This document shows, piece by piece, positions 7,700 through 16,129 of a stretch of DNA of 64,000 bases. The DNA is from Martinezella tropici. GTDB taxonomy: Bacteria; Pseudomonadota; Alphaproteobacteria; Rhizobiales; Rhizobiaceae. The notes beneath the pieces are model-generated. The model did no database searches. It saw only the letters and a list, made by a program, of their open reading frames with translations, and was not told the origin of the DNA. The stretch covers positions 91,371 to 155,370 of the forward strand of contig JUHI01000016.1 in assembly GCA_000799755.1 (NCBI GenBank). The letters are read 5' to 3'. Positions within the stretch are counted from its first letter, which is position 1. Each line of letters begins with the position of its first letter. Both the position numbers and the translations under genes were made by a program.

Positions 7700-8959
7700 A
7701 TGTCAATCACCATCACCTACCGTATCGAGACGCCGGGCAGCATCGAGGCGATGGCCCACAAGATCGCCAGCGATCAGTCGACCGGCACCTTCGTTGCCGT
7801 GCCGGGCGAGACGGAAGAGCTCAAGGCGCGTGTCGCCGCCCGCGTGGTCGCGATCCGTCCCCTGCCCGATACCGATCGCCCGACCTGGCCGGAAGTGGCA
7901 GACGGGCATGGTACGATCCACCGCGCCGATGTCGAAATCGCCTTCCCGCTGGATGCGATCGGCACCGATCTTTCAGCGCTCATGACGATTGCAATCGGCG
8001 GCGTCTATTCGATCAAGGGCATGACCGGCATCCGTATCGTCGACATGAAGCTGCCGGAGGCCTTCCGCGATGCGCATCCCGGCCCGCAGTTCGGTGTTGC
8101 CGGCAGCTTGCGTCTGACCGGTGTCAGCGGCCGCCCGATCATCGGCACCATCGTCAAGCCGGCGCTCGGCTTGCGGCCGAACGAAACGGCCGCTCTCGTC
8201 GGCGAATTGATCGGCTCCGGCGTCGACTTCATCAAGGACGACGAGAAGCTGATGAGCCCGGCCTATTCGCCGCTCAAGGAGCGCGTCGAGGCCATCATGC
8301 CGCTGATCCTCGATCACGAGCAGAAGACCGGCAAGAAGGTGATGTATGCCTTCGGCATTTCGCATGCCGATCCGGATCAGATGATGCGCAATCACGATCT
8401 GGTGCTGAACGCCGGCGGCAATTGCGCGGTCGTCAACATCAACTCCATCGGCTTCGGCGGCATGAGCTTCCTGCGCAAGCGCTCGGGCCTTGTCCTTCAC
8501 GCCCATCGCAACGGCTGGGATGTACTCACCCGTCACCCCGGCGCCGGCATGGATTTTAGGGTCTACCAACAATTCTGGCGCCTGCTTGGCGTCGACCAAT
8601 TCCAGATCAACGGCATCAGGGTCAAATACTGGGAGCCGGACGACAGCTTTGTCGAATCCTTCAGGGCGATCAGCACGCCGCTCTTCGATAAATCCGACTG
8701 TCCACTTCCGGTTGCCGGCTCAGGCCAATGGGGTGGTCAGGCGCCCGAAACCTACCAGCGAACCGGCCGGACTACTGATCTTCTCTATCTCTGCGGCGGC
8801 GGCATCGTCAGCCATCCCTTCGGACCTGCGGCCGGCGTTCGTGCGATCCAGCAGGCCTGGCAAGCGGCGGTTTCTGATATTCCGCTTGTCGACTATGCCA
8901 GGGACCATCCCGAGCTTGCCGCCTCGATCGCGAAATTCAGTGACGGCAAGGACGCCTGA
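7700..8959 (+). CDS. oiaX: RuBisCO-like protein, probable 3-oxo-isoapionate-4-phosphate decarboxylase
   Basis: A 419-residue form-IV RuBisCO-like protein. It keeps the TIVKP lysine (Lys153) and the KDDE metal site (carbamylatable Lys179, Asp180-Asp181-Glu182), and ends with CGGGIVSHPFGPAAG. The RuBisCO loop-6 region is replaced by INGIRVKYWEPDDS, so it is not a CO2-fixing enzyme. Next to a DUF1537 kinase and the apn genes, the best assignment is the decarboxylase that turns 3-oxo-isoapionate 4-phosphate into L-erythrulose 1-phosphate. The related transcarboxylase/hydrolase OiaT cannot be excluded by eye. An in-frame TTG at 7691 lies closer to GAGGAG and is an alternative start. Confidence 0.82.
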   Translation: MSITITYRIETPGSIEAMAHKIASDQSTGTFVAVPGETEELKARVAARVVAIRPLPDTDRPTWPEVADGHGTIHRADVEIAFPLDAIGTDLSALMTIAIGGVYSIKGMTGIRIVDMKLPEAFRDAHPGPQFGVAGSLRLTGVSGRPIIGTIVKPALGLRPNETAALVGELIGSGVDFIKDDEKLMSPAYSPLKERVEAIMPLILDHEQKTGKKVMYAFGISHADPDQMMRNHDLVLNAGGNCAVVNINSIGFGGMSFLRKRSGLVLHAHRNGWDVLTRHPGAGMDFRVYQQFWRLLGVDQFQINGIRVKYWEPDDSFVESFRAISTPLFDKSDCPLPVAGSGQWGGQAPETYQRTGRTTDLLYLCGGGIVSHPFGPAAGVRAIQQAWQAAVSDIPLVDYARDHPELAASIAKFSDGKDA

Positions 8960-8964
8960 CAGCG

Positions 8965-10299
8965 ATGTCCAATCTTCTTCTCAGCTATTACGGCGACGAT
9001 TTCACCGGCTCGACCGACGTCATGGAAGCGCTTGCCGCAAACGGCGTGCCGACGGCTCTCTTTCTCGGCGTTCCGAGTGCGGCCACGCTGGAGCGGTTCA
9101 AGGATTGCCGCGCAATCGGCATCGCCGGCACCAGCCGCAGCGAAACGCCGCAATGGATGGACGAGCATCTGACGCCTGTATTCAAGTGGCTCGGCAGCCT
9201 CGAAGCGGCCATATGCCACTACAAGGTCTGCTCGACCTTCGATTCCAGCCCGAAGGTCGGAAGCATCGGCAAGGCGATCGAAATCGGCAAGGCGGTGTTT
9301 CGGCAATCCGTCGTGCCCGTCGTGGTCGGGGCACCGCAGCTGAAGCGTTACACCGCATTCGGCCAGCTCTTTGCGGCCTATCAGGGACAGGTGTTCCGCA
9401 TCGATCGTCATCCGGTCATGAGCCGGCATCCCGTCACGCCGATGGATGAAGCCGATCTGGCCGTGCATTTGAGCAAGCAGACCGCCCTCCCCATAAGCCT
9501 GGCCGACATCGTGACGATCCGAACTGCCGATGCTGACCAGCGGATCGATGCGTTGGCCCAAGAGGATGACGGCATCCTGCTGCTTGACGTCGACAGTCCA
9601 GAAACGCAGGCCGCCGTGGGCCGCCAGCTCTGGCGCCTTGTGAGCGATCACAACGCCTTCGTCGCAGGCTCCTCCGGCGTCGAATATGCCCTTATCAATG
9701 CCTGGCGGAGCGAGGGCCTGATCGGTGAGAAGCCAGATTTCGCCTCTCCGGGCAATGCCGATCGCCTGGCGGTCGTTTCAGGCAGCGTATCGCCGACGAC
9801 CGAGCGACAAATCCGCCACGCCACGGCCGAAGGTTTTGAAGGTATCGATCTCGACCCTTTGGCGCTTATCGGCGAGAACGCCGCGCAGGCGCTTGACGCC
9901 GCAATTGCCGCAGGCATGGCTAGCCTGAAGGCCGGGCGCAGCGTCATTCTTCATACGGCACTCGGCCCATCAGCCGATCGTGGCGGCGACATCGACCGTA
10001 TTCCCGGCGCTCGCCATCGCCTCGGGCATGCCCTTGGCACGATCCTGCGACGATTGATCGAGGAAGAGAACCTCACACGCGCCGTCATTGCCGGCGGCGA
10101 TACATCAAGTCATGCGCTGAAGGAGCTTCGCGTGGAGGCGCTGACGACGCTACTGCCATTGCCGCAGACGCCGGGCTCGCCGCTTTGCACGGCCCACGGC
10201 AGCCACACGCCCACCAACGGCCTGCAGATCGCGCTGAAGGGCGGACAGGTCGGAACCGACGACTACTTCGCGCAGATCCGCGACGGCAGGGCCTCCTAG
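8965..10299 (+). CDS. oiaK: DUF1537 four-carbon acid sugar kinase, probable 3-oxo-isoapionate kinase
   Basis: A 444-residue two-domain kinase. The N-terminal sugar-acid domain opens with LLSYYGDDFTGSTDVMEALA, the DUF1537 signature. The C-terminal nucleotide-binding domain contains VIAGGDTSSHALKEL and ends with THGSHTPTNGLQIALKGGQVG. The family phosphorylates C4 and branched sugar acids. Immediately after the RuBisCO-like gene (5-bp gap), it fits OiaK, making 3-oxo-isoapionate 4-phosphate for OiaX. A candidate operator and probable internal promoter follow it. Confidence 0.83.
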   Translation: MSNLLLSYYGDDFTGSTDVMEALAANGVPTALFLGVPSAATLERFKDCRAIGIAGTSRSETPQWMDEHLTPVFKWLGSLEAAICHYKVCSTFDSSPKVGSIGKAIEIGKAVFRQSVVPVVVGAPQLKRYTAFGQLFAAYQGQVFRIDRHPVMSRHPVTPMDEADLAVHLSKQTALPISLADIVTIRTADADQRIDALAQEDDGILLLDVDSPETQAAVGRQLWRLVSDHNAFVAGSSGVEYALINAWRSEGLIGEKPDFASPGNADRLAVVSGSVSPTTERQIRHATAEGFEGIDLDPLALIGENAAQALDAAIAAGMASLKAGRSVILHTALGPSADRGGDIDRIPGARHRLGHALGTILRRLIEEENLTRAVIAGGDTSSHALKELRVEALTTLLPLPQTPGSPLCTAHGSHTPTNGLQIALKGGQVGTDDYFAQIRDGRAS

Positions 10300-10337
10300 C
10301 CTCATATTCGCCCGCGAGACATTGGCATACTCATTGA

Positions 10338-10349
10338 CTCATCATACCA
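10338..10349. promoter_or_regulatory. Candidate GntR operator 2, upstream of apnO
   Basis: CTCATCATACCA, identical to the copy at 16056-16067. It is flanked by ATACTCATTGA (10328-10338) and GATACC (10355-10360), so several similar half-sites sit in the 89-bp oiaK-apnO gap. This suggests a second regulated promoter inside the locus. Confidence 0.5.
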
Positions 10350-10388
10350 CTTGAGATACCACAATCCGAAAGTGAACGAGGTACTAAT

Positions 10389-11216
10389 ATGACTGCAATT
10401 GCTCTTTTCGGCGCCGGCGGCAAAATGGGCTACCGGCTCGCCAAAAACCTGAAAGGCTCGCGCTTCGATGTGCGCCACGTCGAGGTCGGTGATGCCGGCA
10501 AGGCGCGCCTGAAGAACGACCTTGGCATCGATTGCGTGCCGGCAGAGGCCGGGCTCGACGGCGCCGATGTCGTCATTCTTGCTGTTCCGGATACGGCGAT
10601 CGGCAAAGTCGCCGCCGGCATTGTCGACAAACTGAAGCCCGGCACCATGGTCGTCGCTCTCGACGCCGCCGCCCCCTTCGCCGGCCATCTGCCGCAGCGC
10701 GAAGACCTCACCTATTTCGTCACCCATCCCTGCCATCCGCCGATCTTCAACGACGAGACCGACATGCAGGCGAAGAAGGACCATTTCGGCGGTCTGTTTG
10801 CCAAGCAGCATATTGTCTCGGCACTGATGCAGGGTCCGGAAAGTGCCTATGCGCTCGGCGAAGAAATCGCCAAGGTCATCTGGGCGCCCGTCATGCGCTC
10901 GCACCGCGTTACGGTCGAGCAGATGGCGATGCTTGAGCCGGGTCTTTCCGAGACGGTTTGCGCCTCTCTTCTGGTCATCATGCGCCAGGCCATGGATGAA
11001 TGCGTTGCCCGTGGCGTTCCCGCCGAGGCCGCCCGTGACTTCCTGCTCGGCCACATGAACGTGCTCGGTGCCGTCATTTTCAAGGAAGTCGACGGCGTGT
11101 TTTCCGATGCCTGCAACAAGGCAATCGAATTCGGCATCCCTGCCCTGATGCGCGACGATTGGAAGAAAGTGTTCGAGCCGCAGGAAATTGCAGAGAGCAT
11201 CCGCCGCATCACCTGA
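10389..11216 (+). CDS. apnO: D-apionate oxidoisomerase
   Basis: A 275-residue NAD-dependent enzyme with an N-terminal Rossmann fold (ALFGAGGKMGYRLAKNL, then DVVILAVPDTAIG) and a phosphogluconate-dehydrogenase-like helical C-terminal domain (GHMNVLGAVIFKEVDGVFSDACNKAI). This architecture matches ApnO, which oxidises and isomerises D-apionate to 3-oxo-isoapionate. The His-rich THPCHPPIFNDE near residue 120 may be catalytic. The neighbours are every other step of the pathway. Assignment is by architecture plus context; activity is inferred. Confidence 0.8.
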   Translation: MTAIALFGAGGKMGYRLAKNLKGSRFDVRHVEVGDAGKARLKNDLGIDCVPAEAGLDGADVVILAVPDTAIGKVAAGIVDKLKPGTMVVALDAAAPFAGHLPQREDLTYFVTHPCHPPIFNDETDMQAKKDHFGGLFAKQHIVSALMQGPESAYALGEEIAKVIWAPVMRSHRVTVEQMAMLEPGLSETVCASLLVIMRQAMDECVARGVPAEAARDFLLGHMNVLGAVIFKEVDGVFSDACNKAIEFGIPALMRDDWKKVFEPQEIAESIRRIT

Positions 11217-11225
11217 TCCAAGTTC

Positions 11226-11246
11226 GGGGAGGGTGTCACCCTCCCC
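11226..11246 (+). terminator. GC-rich hairpin after apnO
   Basis: GGGGAGGG and CCCTCCCC (11226-11233, 11239-11246) form a strong stem with a TGTCA loop, ten bases past the apnO stop. Only TT follows, so it may attenuate or protect the 3' end rather than fully terminate, since the downstream genes are co-directional. Confidence 0.5.
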
Positions 11247-11294
11247 TTGCTGCCCTGCGGGGAATGGGGCCTATCCCACCACCGGGAGGAAATC

Positions 11295-11402
11295 ATGGCC
11301 GTAACGAGCGAATTGATATCACTGCCTTTGGTATGCCCGCCGCGATATGCCATTGGCGTTCGCAGCAAATCCGGCTGCCATTACGGCCGCTCGCGCAGAT
11401 GA
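11295..11402 (+). CDS. Putative 35-residue leader peptide between apnO and apsD
   Basis: A short frame (MAVTSELISLPLVCPPRYAI...RSRR) sits in the 201-bp apnO-apsD gap with a near-ideal ribosome-binding site, GGGAGGAAATC-ATG, better than most in the locus. The codons are ordinary, but there is no recognisable domain. GGCCGTAA at its start and TTACGGCC at its end (11297-11304, 11381-11388) can pair, and TGGTATG (the reverse of the locus operator core CATACCA) lies inside. It could be a regulatory leader, a small protein, or a remnant. Confidence 0.35.
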   Translation: MAVTSELISLPLVCPPRYAIGVRSKSGCHYGRSRR

Positions 11403-11417
11403 CAAAGGTAGGCTGAG

Positions 11418-12452
11418 ATGACGGAACTCAAAGGCGCATTGATCGGCTGCGGCTTCTTTGCCATCAATCAGATGCACGCATGGCGGGACGTAGACGGTGC
11501 GCGAATCGTCGCGATCTGCGACCGCGACCCCGAGCGACTGAAACTCGTCGGCGATCAGTTCGGCATCGAGCGCCGCTATACGGATGCCGCCGCGATGTTT
11601 GCCGATGGTGGCTTCGACTTCGTCGATATTGCAACGACAGTCGCGAGCCATCGCGCGCTCGTGGAGATGGCCGCCGCGCAGAAAATCCCGGCGATCTGCC
11701 AGAAGCCGTTCGCCAAAACACTGAGCGATGCCAAGGCCATGGTCGCAGCCTGCGCCAAGGCAGGCGTACCCCTCATGGTGCATGAAAACTTCCGCTGGCA
11801 GACACCCATCCAGGCCGTCAAGGCCGTCCTCGAATCCGGCGCGATCGGAGAACCCTTCTGGGGGCGCTTCTCCTTTCGTTCCGGTTTCGACGTTTTCTCC
11901 GGCCAGCCTTACCTTGCGGAGGGAGAGCGCTTCATCATCGAGGATCTCGGCATCCACACGCTCGACATCGCCCGCTTCGTCCTCGGCGACGTCACCTCGC
12001 TGACGGCTCGCGCCAAGCGGGTCAACCCGAGGATCAAAGGCGAGGATGTCGCCACTATGCTGCTCGATCATGAGAATGGCGCAACGTCGATTGTCGACGT
12101 CAGCTATGCCTCAAGGCTTTCCAACGAGCCCTTCCCCGAGACGCTGATCGAACTCGACGGTACGAAGGGTTCGATCCGGTTGTCGCAGGGCTATCGTCTT
12201 GAGGTCAGCGGCCCCGATGGCGTCAGCGTATCCGATGCTTCGCCGCAGCTACTGTCCTGGGCTTCGCGTCCCTGGCACAATATTCAAGAGAGCGTCCTGG
12301 CGATCCAGCAACACTGGACCGACCGTCTTGTCCATGGCGGTGAGACATCCACATCAGGCGCTGACAATCTCAAGACCTTCGCCCTTGTCGAGGCGGCCTA
12401 TGAAAGTGCCGCAACCAGGCGGTCGATCGATATCGGAGCGATGTTGCGATGA
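11418..12452 (+). CDS. apsD: Gfo/Idh/MocA dehydrogenase, probable D-apiose dehydrogenase
   Basis: A 344-residue NAD(P)-dependent sugar dehydrogenase. It has an N-terminal Rossmann fold (ALIGCGFFAINQMHAW), a CQKPFAKT motif in the EKP position (residues 94-101, Gln instead of Glu), and the C-terminal substrate domain with EDLGIHTLDIARF providing the conserved Asp/His. Context indicates oxidation of D-apiose to D-apionolactone. Its TGA overlaps the apnL ATG (ATGA). The dehydrogenase family is certain; the substrate is inferred. Confidence 0.83.
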   Translation: MTELKGALIGCGFFAINQMHAWRDVDGARIVAICDRDPERLKLVGDQFGIERRYTDAAAMFADGGFDFVDIATTVASHRALVEMAAAQKIPAICQKPFAKTLSDAKAMVAACAKAGVPLMVHENFRWQTPIQAVKAVLESGAIGEPFWGRFSFRSGFDVFSGQPYLAEGERFIIEDLGIHTLDIARFVLGDVTSLTARAKRVNPRIKGEDVATMLLDHENGATSIVDVSYASRLSNEPFPETLIELDGTKGSIRLSQGYRLEVSGPDGVSVSDASPQLLSWASRPWHNIQESVLAIQQHWTDRLVHGGETSTSGADNLKTFALVEAAYESAATRRSIDIGAMLR

Positions 12453-14329
12453 CGGCCGACAGCGATCCGTTTCAGCTCTACGGCACGCGCGAGACCGAAA
12501 CGCCACCGGTACGACTGAGCGCGGGCAAGCTCACTACCGATTTCAAAGACGGCAACCTGCGCTCAATTAGATATGGCGCCGCCGAAGTCCTGCGGGCGGT
12601 TTCCTATCTGGTTCGGGATCGCGACTGGGGCACATATGCGCCAACAATCCGGGATCTGCGGATCGATCAGCGGGAGGATGGCTTCTCGGTCCGTTATGTT
12701 GCCCATTGCACCGGGCCACAGGATACCGCGCTTGCGATCGATGTTCAGATTACCGCCGAGGCCGGCGAAGCGCTGATTTTCTCGGCAGAGGCTCTATCGG
12801 CTACCGGCTTCGAAACCAACCGCTGTGGCTTCTGCATCCTGCATCCAATCATCGGTGTTGCCGGTATGCCGACCTCGATCGAGCATGTCGACGGCAACCG
12901 CATCGACACGCATTTCCCCGACCTTATCGAACCCTGGCAGCCCTTCAAGGACATGCGGGCGATCACGCATAGCGTCACCCCGTACGTTACGGCCGAGTGC
13001 CGCATGGAAGGCGACACCTTCGAAATGGAGGACCAGCGCAACTGGTCGGATGCTTCCTACAAGACCTATGTTCGCCCGCTTGCCCTGCCCTGGCCCTACC
13101 GCATTCCCGCCGGCGAACCCATACGTCAAAGGATCATCCTTTCCGTGGGAGATATGCAGCATTCGGTAGCCGCCTCAGCAACTATCGCTGCTCAGCGTTC
13201 GATCACGCTTAGCCCGGGAGAGAAGTCCGGCACAATGCCCGCAATCGGGCTCGTCATTACGCCCGAAGAAGCAGAGGCGACGCTTGCCGCCCATAGCCGG
13301 CTCGCCGAGATCGCACCGCAGGAATTGCTCTTTCATTTCGATCCCGATGCAGCTCATGGTGCCGATGCCTTCAACTCCTTTGCGGCAATCTCGGCTGTTC
13401 ATGCCGGGCGATCGACCCTGGAAATCGTATTACCATGCCGCGTTTCACCGCTTGCGGAAGTGCAGCATATCGCAACCTTGATGCGAGGCGCCTGCTTCAA
13501 ACCTGACGCCATCATCATATCGCCTGCGGTTGACCGGCAATCGACGCCACCGGGCAGCAAATGGCCCGAATGCCCGCCTCTCGAAGAAATCTATGCGGCT
13601 GCGCACACCGCCTTTCCCGGCATCCGTATCGGCGGCGGCATGTTAAGCTATTTCACCGAGCTCAATCGCAAACGGGTTCCTGCCGATACGCTCGGCTTCA
13701 TCACTCACTGCACCAACCCGATCGTCCATGCCGCAGACGATCTCAGCGTCATGCAGACACTGGAGGCGCTCCCGTTCATCACGCGGTCGGTGCGTGCCAT
13801 CTACGGCAACAAGCCTTGCCGTATCGGTCCTTCGACCATACCGATGCGGCAGAACCCCTATGGCAGCCGGACGATGGACAATCCACACGGCAAACGCATC
13901 GCCATGGCCAATAGCGATCCGCGGCACAATGGCCGCTTCGGTGCAGCCTTTGCGCTTGGCTATGCCGCAAGCGTCCTCGATGCCGGATTGGAATGTCTAA
14001 CGCTTTCGGCGCTGACCGGATCGTTCGGATTGATCGCAGGTGACGATGAGCCGTCTGCTCCTGGAACGCCTCGGCCGCTTTTAGATACGGTCTCCACCCT
14101 GTCTCGCCACGCCGGCAATCGGTGGCAGGAATGCCTATCGTCCGATTCGACAACCGTTCTTGCCTTCATCACGACCCAGCCTGGGCGATCCAGACAGCTT
14201 CATATGGTCAACATCACACCTGCCTCGCAACAGATCGAGTTGGAGAAACTCCGCCTGCTGGAACAGCCCGAAAATGCGAGATTGACGCTCGACGCTTATG
14301 CAACGGTTTCCCTCGCTTTGATGGATTGA
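12449..14329 (+). CDS. apnL: D-apionate lactonase
   Basis: A 626-residue protein without a signal peptide. It has no classic hydrolase motif visible by eye, but its size, position directly after an apsD-like gene and overlap with it match ApnL, which opens D-apionolactone to D-apionate. A beta-rich N-terminal half (DRDWGTYAPTIRDLRI, CGFCILHPI) precedes a barrel-like half (FPGIRIGGGMLSYFTELNRKRV; FITHCTNPIVHAADD; YGNKPCRIGPSTIPMRQNPYG). The alternative is an uncharacterised lactonase or glycosidase-fold enzyme with another substrate. Confidence 0.75.
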   Translation: MTADSDPFQLYGTRETETPPVRLSAGKLTTDFKDGNLRSIRYGAAEVLRAVSYLVRDRDWGTYAPTIRDLRIDQREDGFSVRYVAHCTGPQDTALAIDVQITAEAGEALIFSAEALSATGFETNRCGFCILHPIIGVAGMPTSIEHVDGNRIDTHFPDLIEPWQPFKDMRAITHSVTPYVTAECRMEGDTFEMEDQRNWSDASYKTYVRPLALPWPYRIPAGEPIRQRIILSVGDMQHSVAASATIAAQRSITLSPGEKSGTMPAIGLVITPEEAEATLAAHSRLAEIAPQELLFHFDPDAAHGADAFNSFAAISAVHAGRSTLEIVLPCRVSPLAEVQHIATLMRGACFKPDAIIISPAVDRQSTPPGSKWPECPPLEEIYAAAHTAFPGIRIGGGMLSYFTELNRKRVPADTLGFITHCTNPIVHAADDLSVMQTLEALPFITRSVRAIYGNKPCRIGPSTIPMRQNPYGSRTMDNPHGKRIAMANSDPRHNGRFGAAFALGYAASVLDAGLECLTLSALTGSFGLIAGDDEPSAPGTPRPLLDTVSTLSRHAGNRWQECLSSDSTTVLAFITTQPGRSRQLHMVNITPASQQIELEKLRLLEQPENARLTLDAYATVSLALMD

Positions 14330-14387
14330 CCTTCGATCGCAGACGCGCATGTTACTCCCAACAATCGGAATGATTTGGGAGAATTGC

Positions 14388-15404
14388 GTGAAGACGAAGA
14401 AGCTGATCAACGAAGGCGCGGCCGCGGTGGATGAAATGCTGGCGGGCATCCTGGCCGCGCATCCGCGCCACCTGCGCGCCGTTGAAGGATCACCCCGCTC
14501 CATCGTGGCAAATCGTGGCGCACGAGCCGGCAAGGTCGGCCTGGTCATCGGCGGCGGTTCAGGGCACGAGCCGACATTTCTCGGTTTTGTCGGCAAGGGG
14601 CTGGCCGATGCCGCAGCCATCGGCAATGTCTTTGCCTCGCCGCCGCCAGACCCGATCATCGAATGCGCCAAGGCCGCCAATGGCGGCGCCGGCGTGCTGT
14701 TCATGTATGGCAACTATGCGGGCGACGTCATGAATTTCGACATGGCGGCCGAAATGCTTGCCATGGACGATATCGAGGTGCGGACCGTGCTTACGACCGA
14801 CGACATCGCCTCCGCGCCGATCGATCAGAAGGAACGGCGGCGCGGCGTCGCCGGTAATGTCTTCATCTTCAAGGCCGCCGGTGCAGCCTGCGACCTGATG
14901 TATCGTTTCGACGATGTCGAACGGGTGGCACGCTGGGCGAACGAACGCACTTATACAATGGGTGTCGCGCTCTCGCCCTGCTCGCTGCCGCAAACACGCA
15001 AGCCGAATTTCGAGATCGGCGCCGACGAGATGGAGATCGGCATGGGTATTCATGGCGAGCCCGGCGTCGCCCGCGGGCCGATGCGATCGGCTGATGAGGT
15101 GACGAACGAGCTCGCCGGCAAGATCCTCGAGGAGATGAAGCCTGCGCGTGGCGACCGGGTTGCCGTGCTTGTCAACTCCCTGGGCTCGACGCCGCTGATG
15201 GAGCTCTACATCATGATGCGCAAGCTCAAGGCAATGCTCGACGATGCCGGCATCATCATTCATCTCTCGCTCGTCGGCAATTTCTGCACGTCGCTGGAAA
15301 TGGCCGGCGCGTCGATCACGCTCATGCATCTGGACGACGAATTGCAGCGACTGATCGATCATCCCTGCGATTGCGCCATGTTCCGCTCCGGCGAGGCATT
15401 GTGA
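14388..15404 (+). CDS. dhaK: DhaK-type dihydroxyacetone/tetrulose kinase subunit
   Basis: A 338-residue DhaK domain. It carries VIGGGSGHEP (residues 53-62) and the His that binds the ketose covalently in EIGMGIHGEPGV (His222), followed by the DhaL partner. Related two-domain kinases in tetritol pathways phosphorylate L- or D-erythrulose, which fits a locus ending in a tetrulose phosphate. I chose the GTG at 14388 because GGGAGA lies eight bases upstream; the ATG at 14349 lacks an SD and would add a non-homologous tail. TGATG overlap with dhaL. Confidence 0.82.
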   Translation: MKTKKLINEGAAAVDEMLAGILAAHPRHLRAVEGSPRSIVANRGARAGKVGLVIGGGSGHEPTFLGFVGKGLADAAAIGNVFASPPPDPIIECAKAANGGAGVLFMYGNYAGDVMNFDMAAEMLAMDDIEVRTVLTTDDIASAPIDQKERRRGVAGNVFIFKAAGAACDLMYRFDDVERVARWANERTYTMGVALSPCSLPQTRKPNFEIGADEMEIGMGIHGEPGVARGPMRSADEVTNELAGKILEEMKPARGDRVAVLVNSLGSTPLMELYIMMRKLKAMLDDAGIIIHLSLVGNFCTSLEMAGASITLMHLDDELQRLIDHPCDCAMFRSGEAL

Positions 15405-16051
15405 TGACGACGATTACAACGCAAGACCTGCAAGCGCTATTCGTGCGGATCGCCGAGGCGATAGCGCGCGAAAAGGACCGTCTTTGCGAGCTGGACGGCG
15501 TGATCGGCGATGCCGATCATGGCATAGCCATGGAGCTTGGCTTTGCCGCCGCCGCCAAGGCGGTCTCGGAACTGGAGCCGGCGACCGCCGATCCGACGCT
15601 GGTCTTCAATACGGCGGCCAAATCCTTCCTCAATGCCGTGGGCGCCTCATCCGGACCGCTCTATGCGACAGCTCTCATGCGCGCGGGCGCGATCGCCAAA
15701 GGCAAGAGCTCGCTGAACGACGACGATATGGTCGAGATCTTTTCGGCCTTTGCCAAGGGCATTCAGGACCGAGGCAAGGCAGAGATCGGCGAGAAGACGA
15801 TGGTCGATGCCTGGGCGCCGGCGGCTGCAGCCTGCCGTGCCGCCCGAGATCAAGGCTCGTCGCTTGCCGAATCCCTAGCCACCGGCCTCAAGGCCGGCGA
15901 GGCCGGCGCGGAGGCGACGAAAGACATGATCGCGACGAAAGGGCGGTCGTCCCGTCTCGGCGAACGCGCCCTGGGGCACATCGACCCCGGCGCCGCATCG
16001 GCCGTCGTGGTGATCACCTGCCTCCGCGATCACTTCATGCGATACGGCTGA
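15404..16051 (+). CDS. dhaL: DhaL-type nucleotide-binding subunit
   Basis: A 215-residue helical-barrel DhaL domain that binds ATP-Mg. GVIGDADHGIAMELGF (about residues 31-46) carries the metal-binding Asp residues, and GASSGPLYATALMRAG forms the lipid-like pocket region. No phosphotransfer DhaM partner is encoded nearby, so an ATP-dependent DhaKL kinase is likely. The ATG overlaps the dhaK stop; a GTG one codon earlier is also in frame. Within the apiose operon it probably phosphorylates a tetrulose or related ketose. Confidence 0.82.
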   Translation: MTTITTQDLQALFVRIAEAIAREKDRLCELDGVIGDADHGIAMELGFAAAAKAVSELEPATADPTLVFNTAAKSFLNAVGASSGPLYATALMRAGAIAKGKSSLNDDDMVEIFSAFAKGIQDRGKAEIGEKTMVDAWAPAAAACRAARDQGSSLAESLATGLKAGEAGAEATKDMIATKGRSSRLGERALGHIDPGAASAVVVITCLRDHFMRYG

Positions 16052-16055
16052 TAAG

Positions 16056-16067
16056 CTCATCATACCA
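16056..16067. promoter_or_regulatory. Candidate GntR operator 3, upstream of the ABC transporter genes
   Basis: CTCATCATACCA starts five bases after the dhaL stop and 74 bp before the binding-protein ATG. The surrounding TCATCAT-N10-ATGATGA (16057-16080) is a 7-bp-armed dyad. This is the third copy of the locus-specific motif. Confidence 0.5.
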
Positions 16068-16129
16068 GTTGACATGATGACAACTATTTGTCAAAACCGC
16101 CCTCAGCTTTGCTCAGAGGAGGACGGGAG

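Noticed and set aside
7700..8959. True CO2-fixing RuBisCO large subunit
   Set aside because: Although Lys153 and KDDE are kept, loop 6 and several substrate residues differ, and no phosphoribulokinase or small subunit is present; it is a RuBisCO-like protein.
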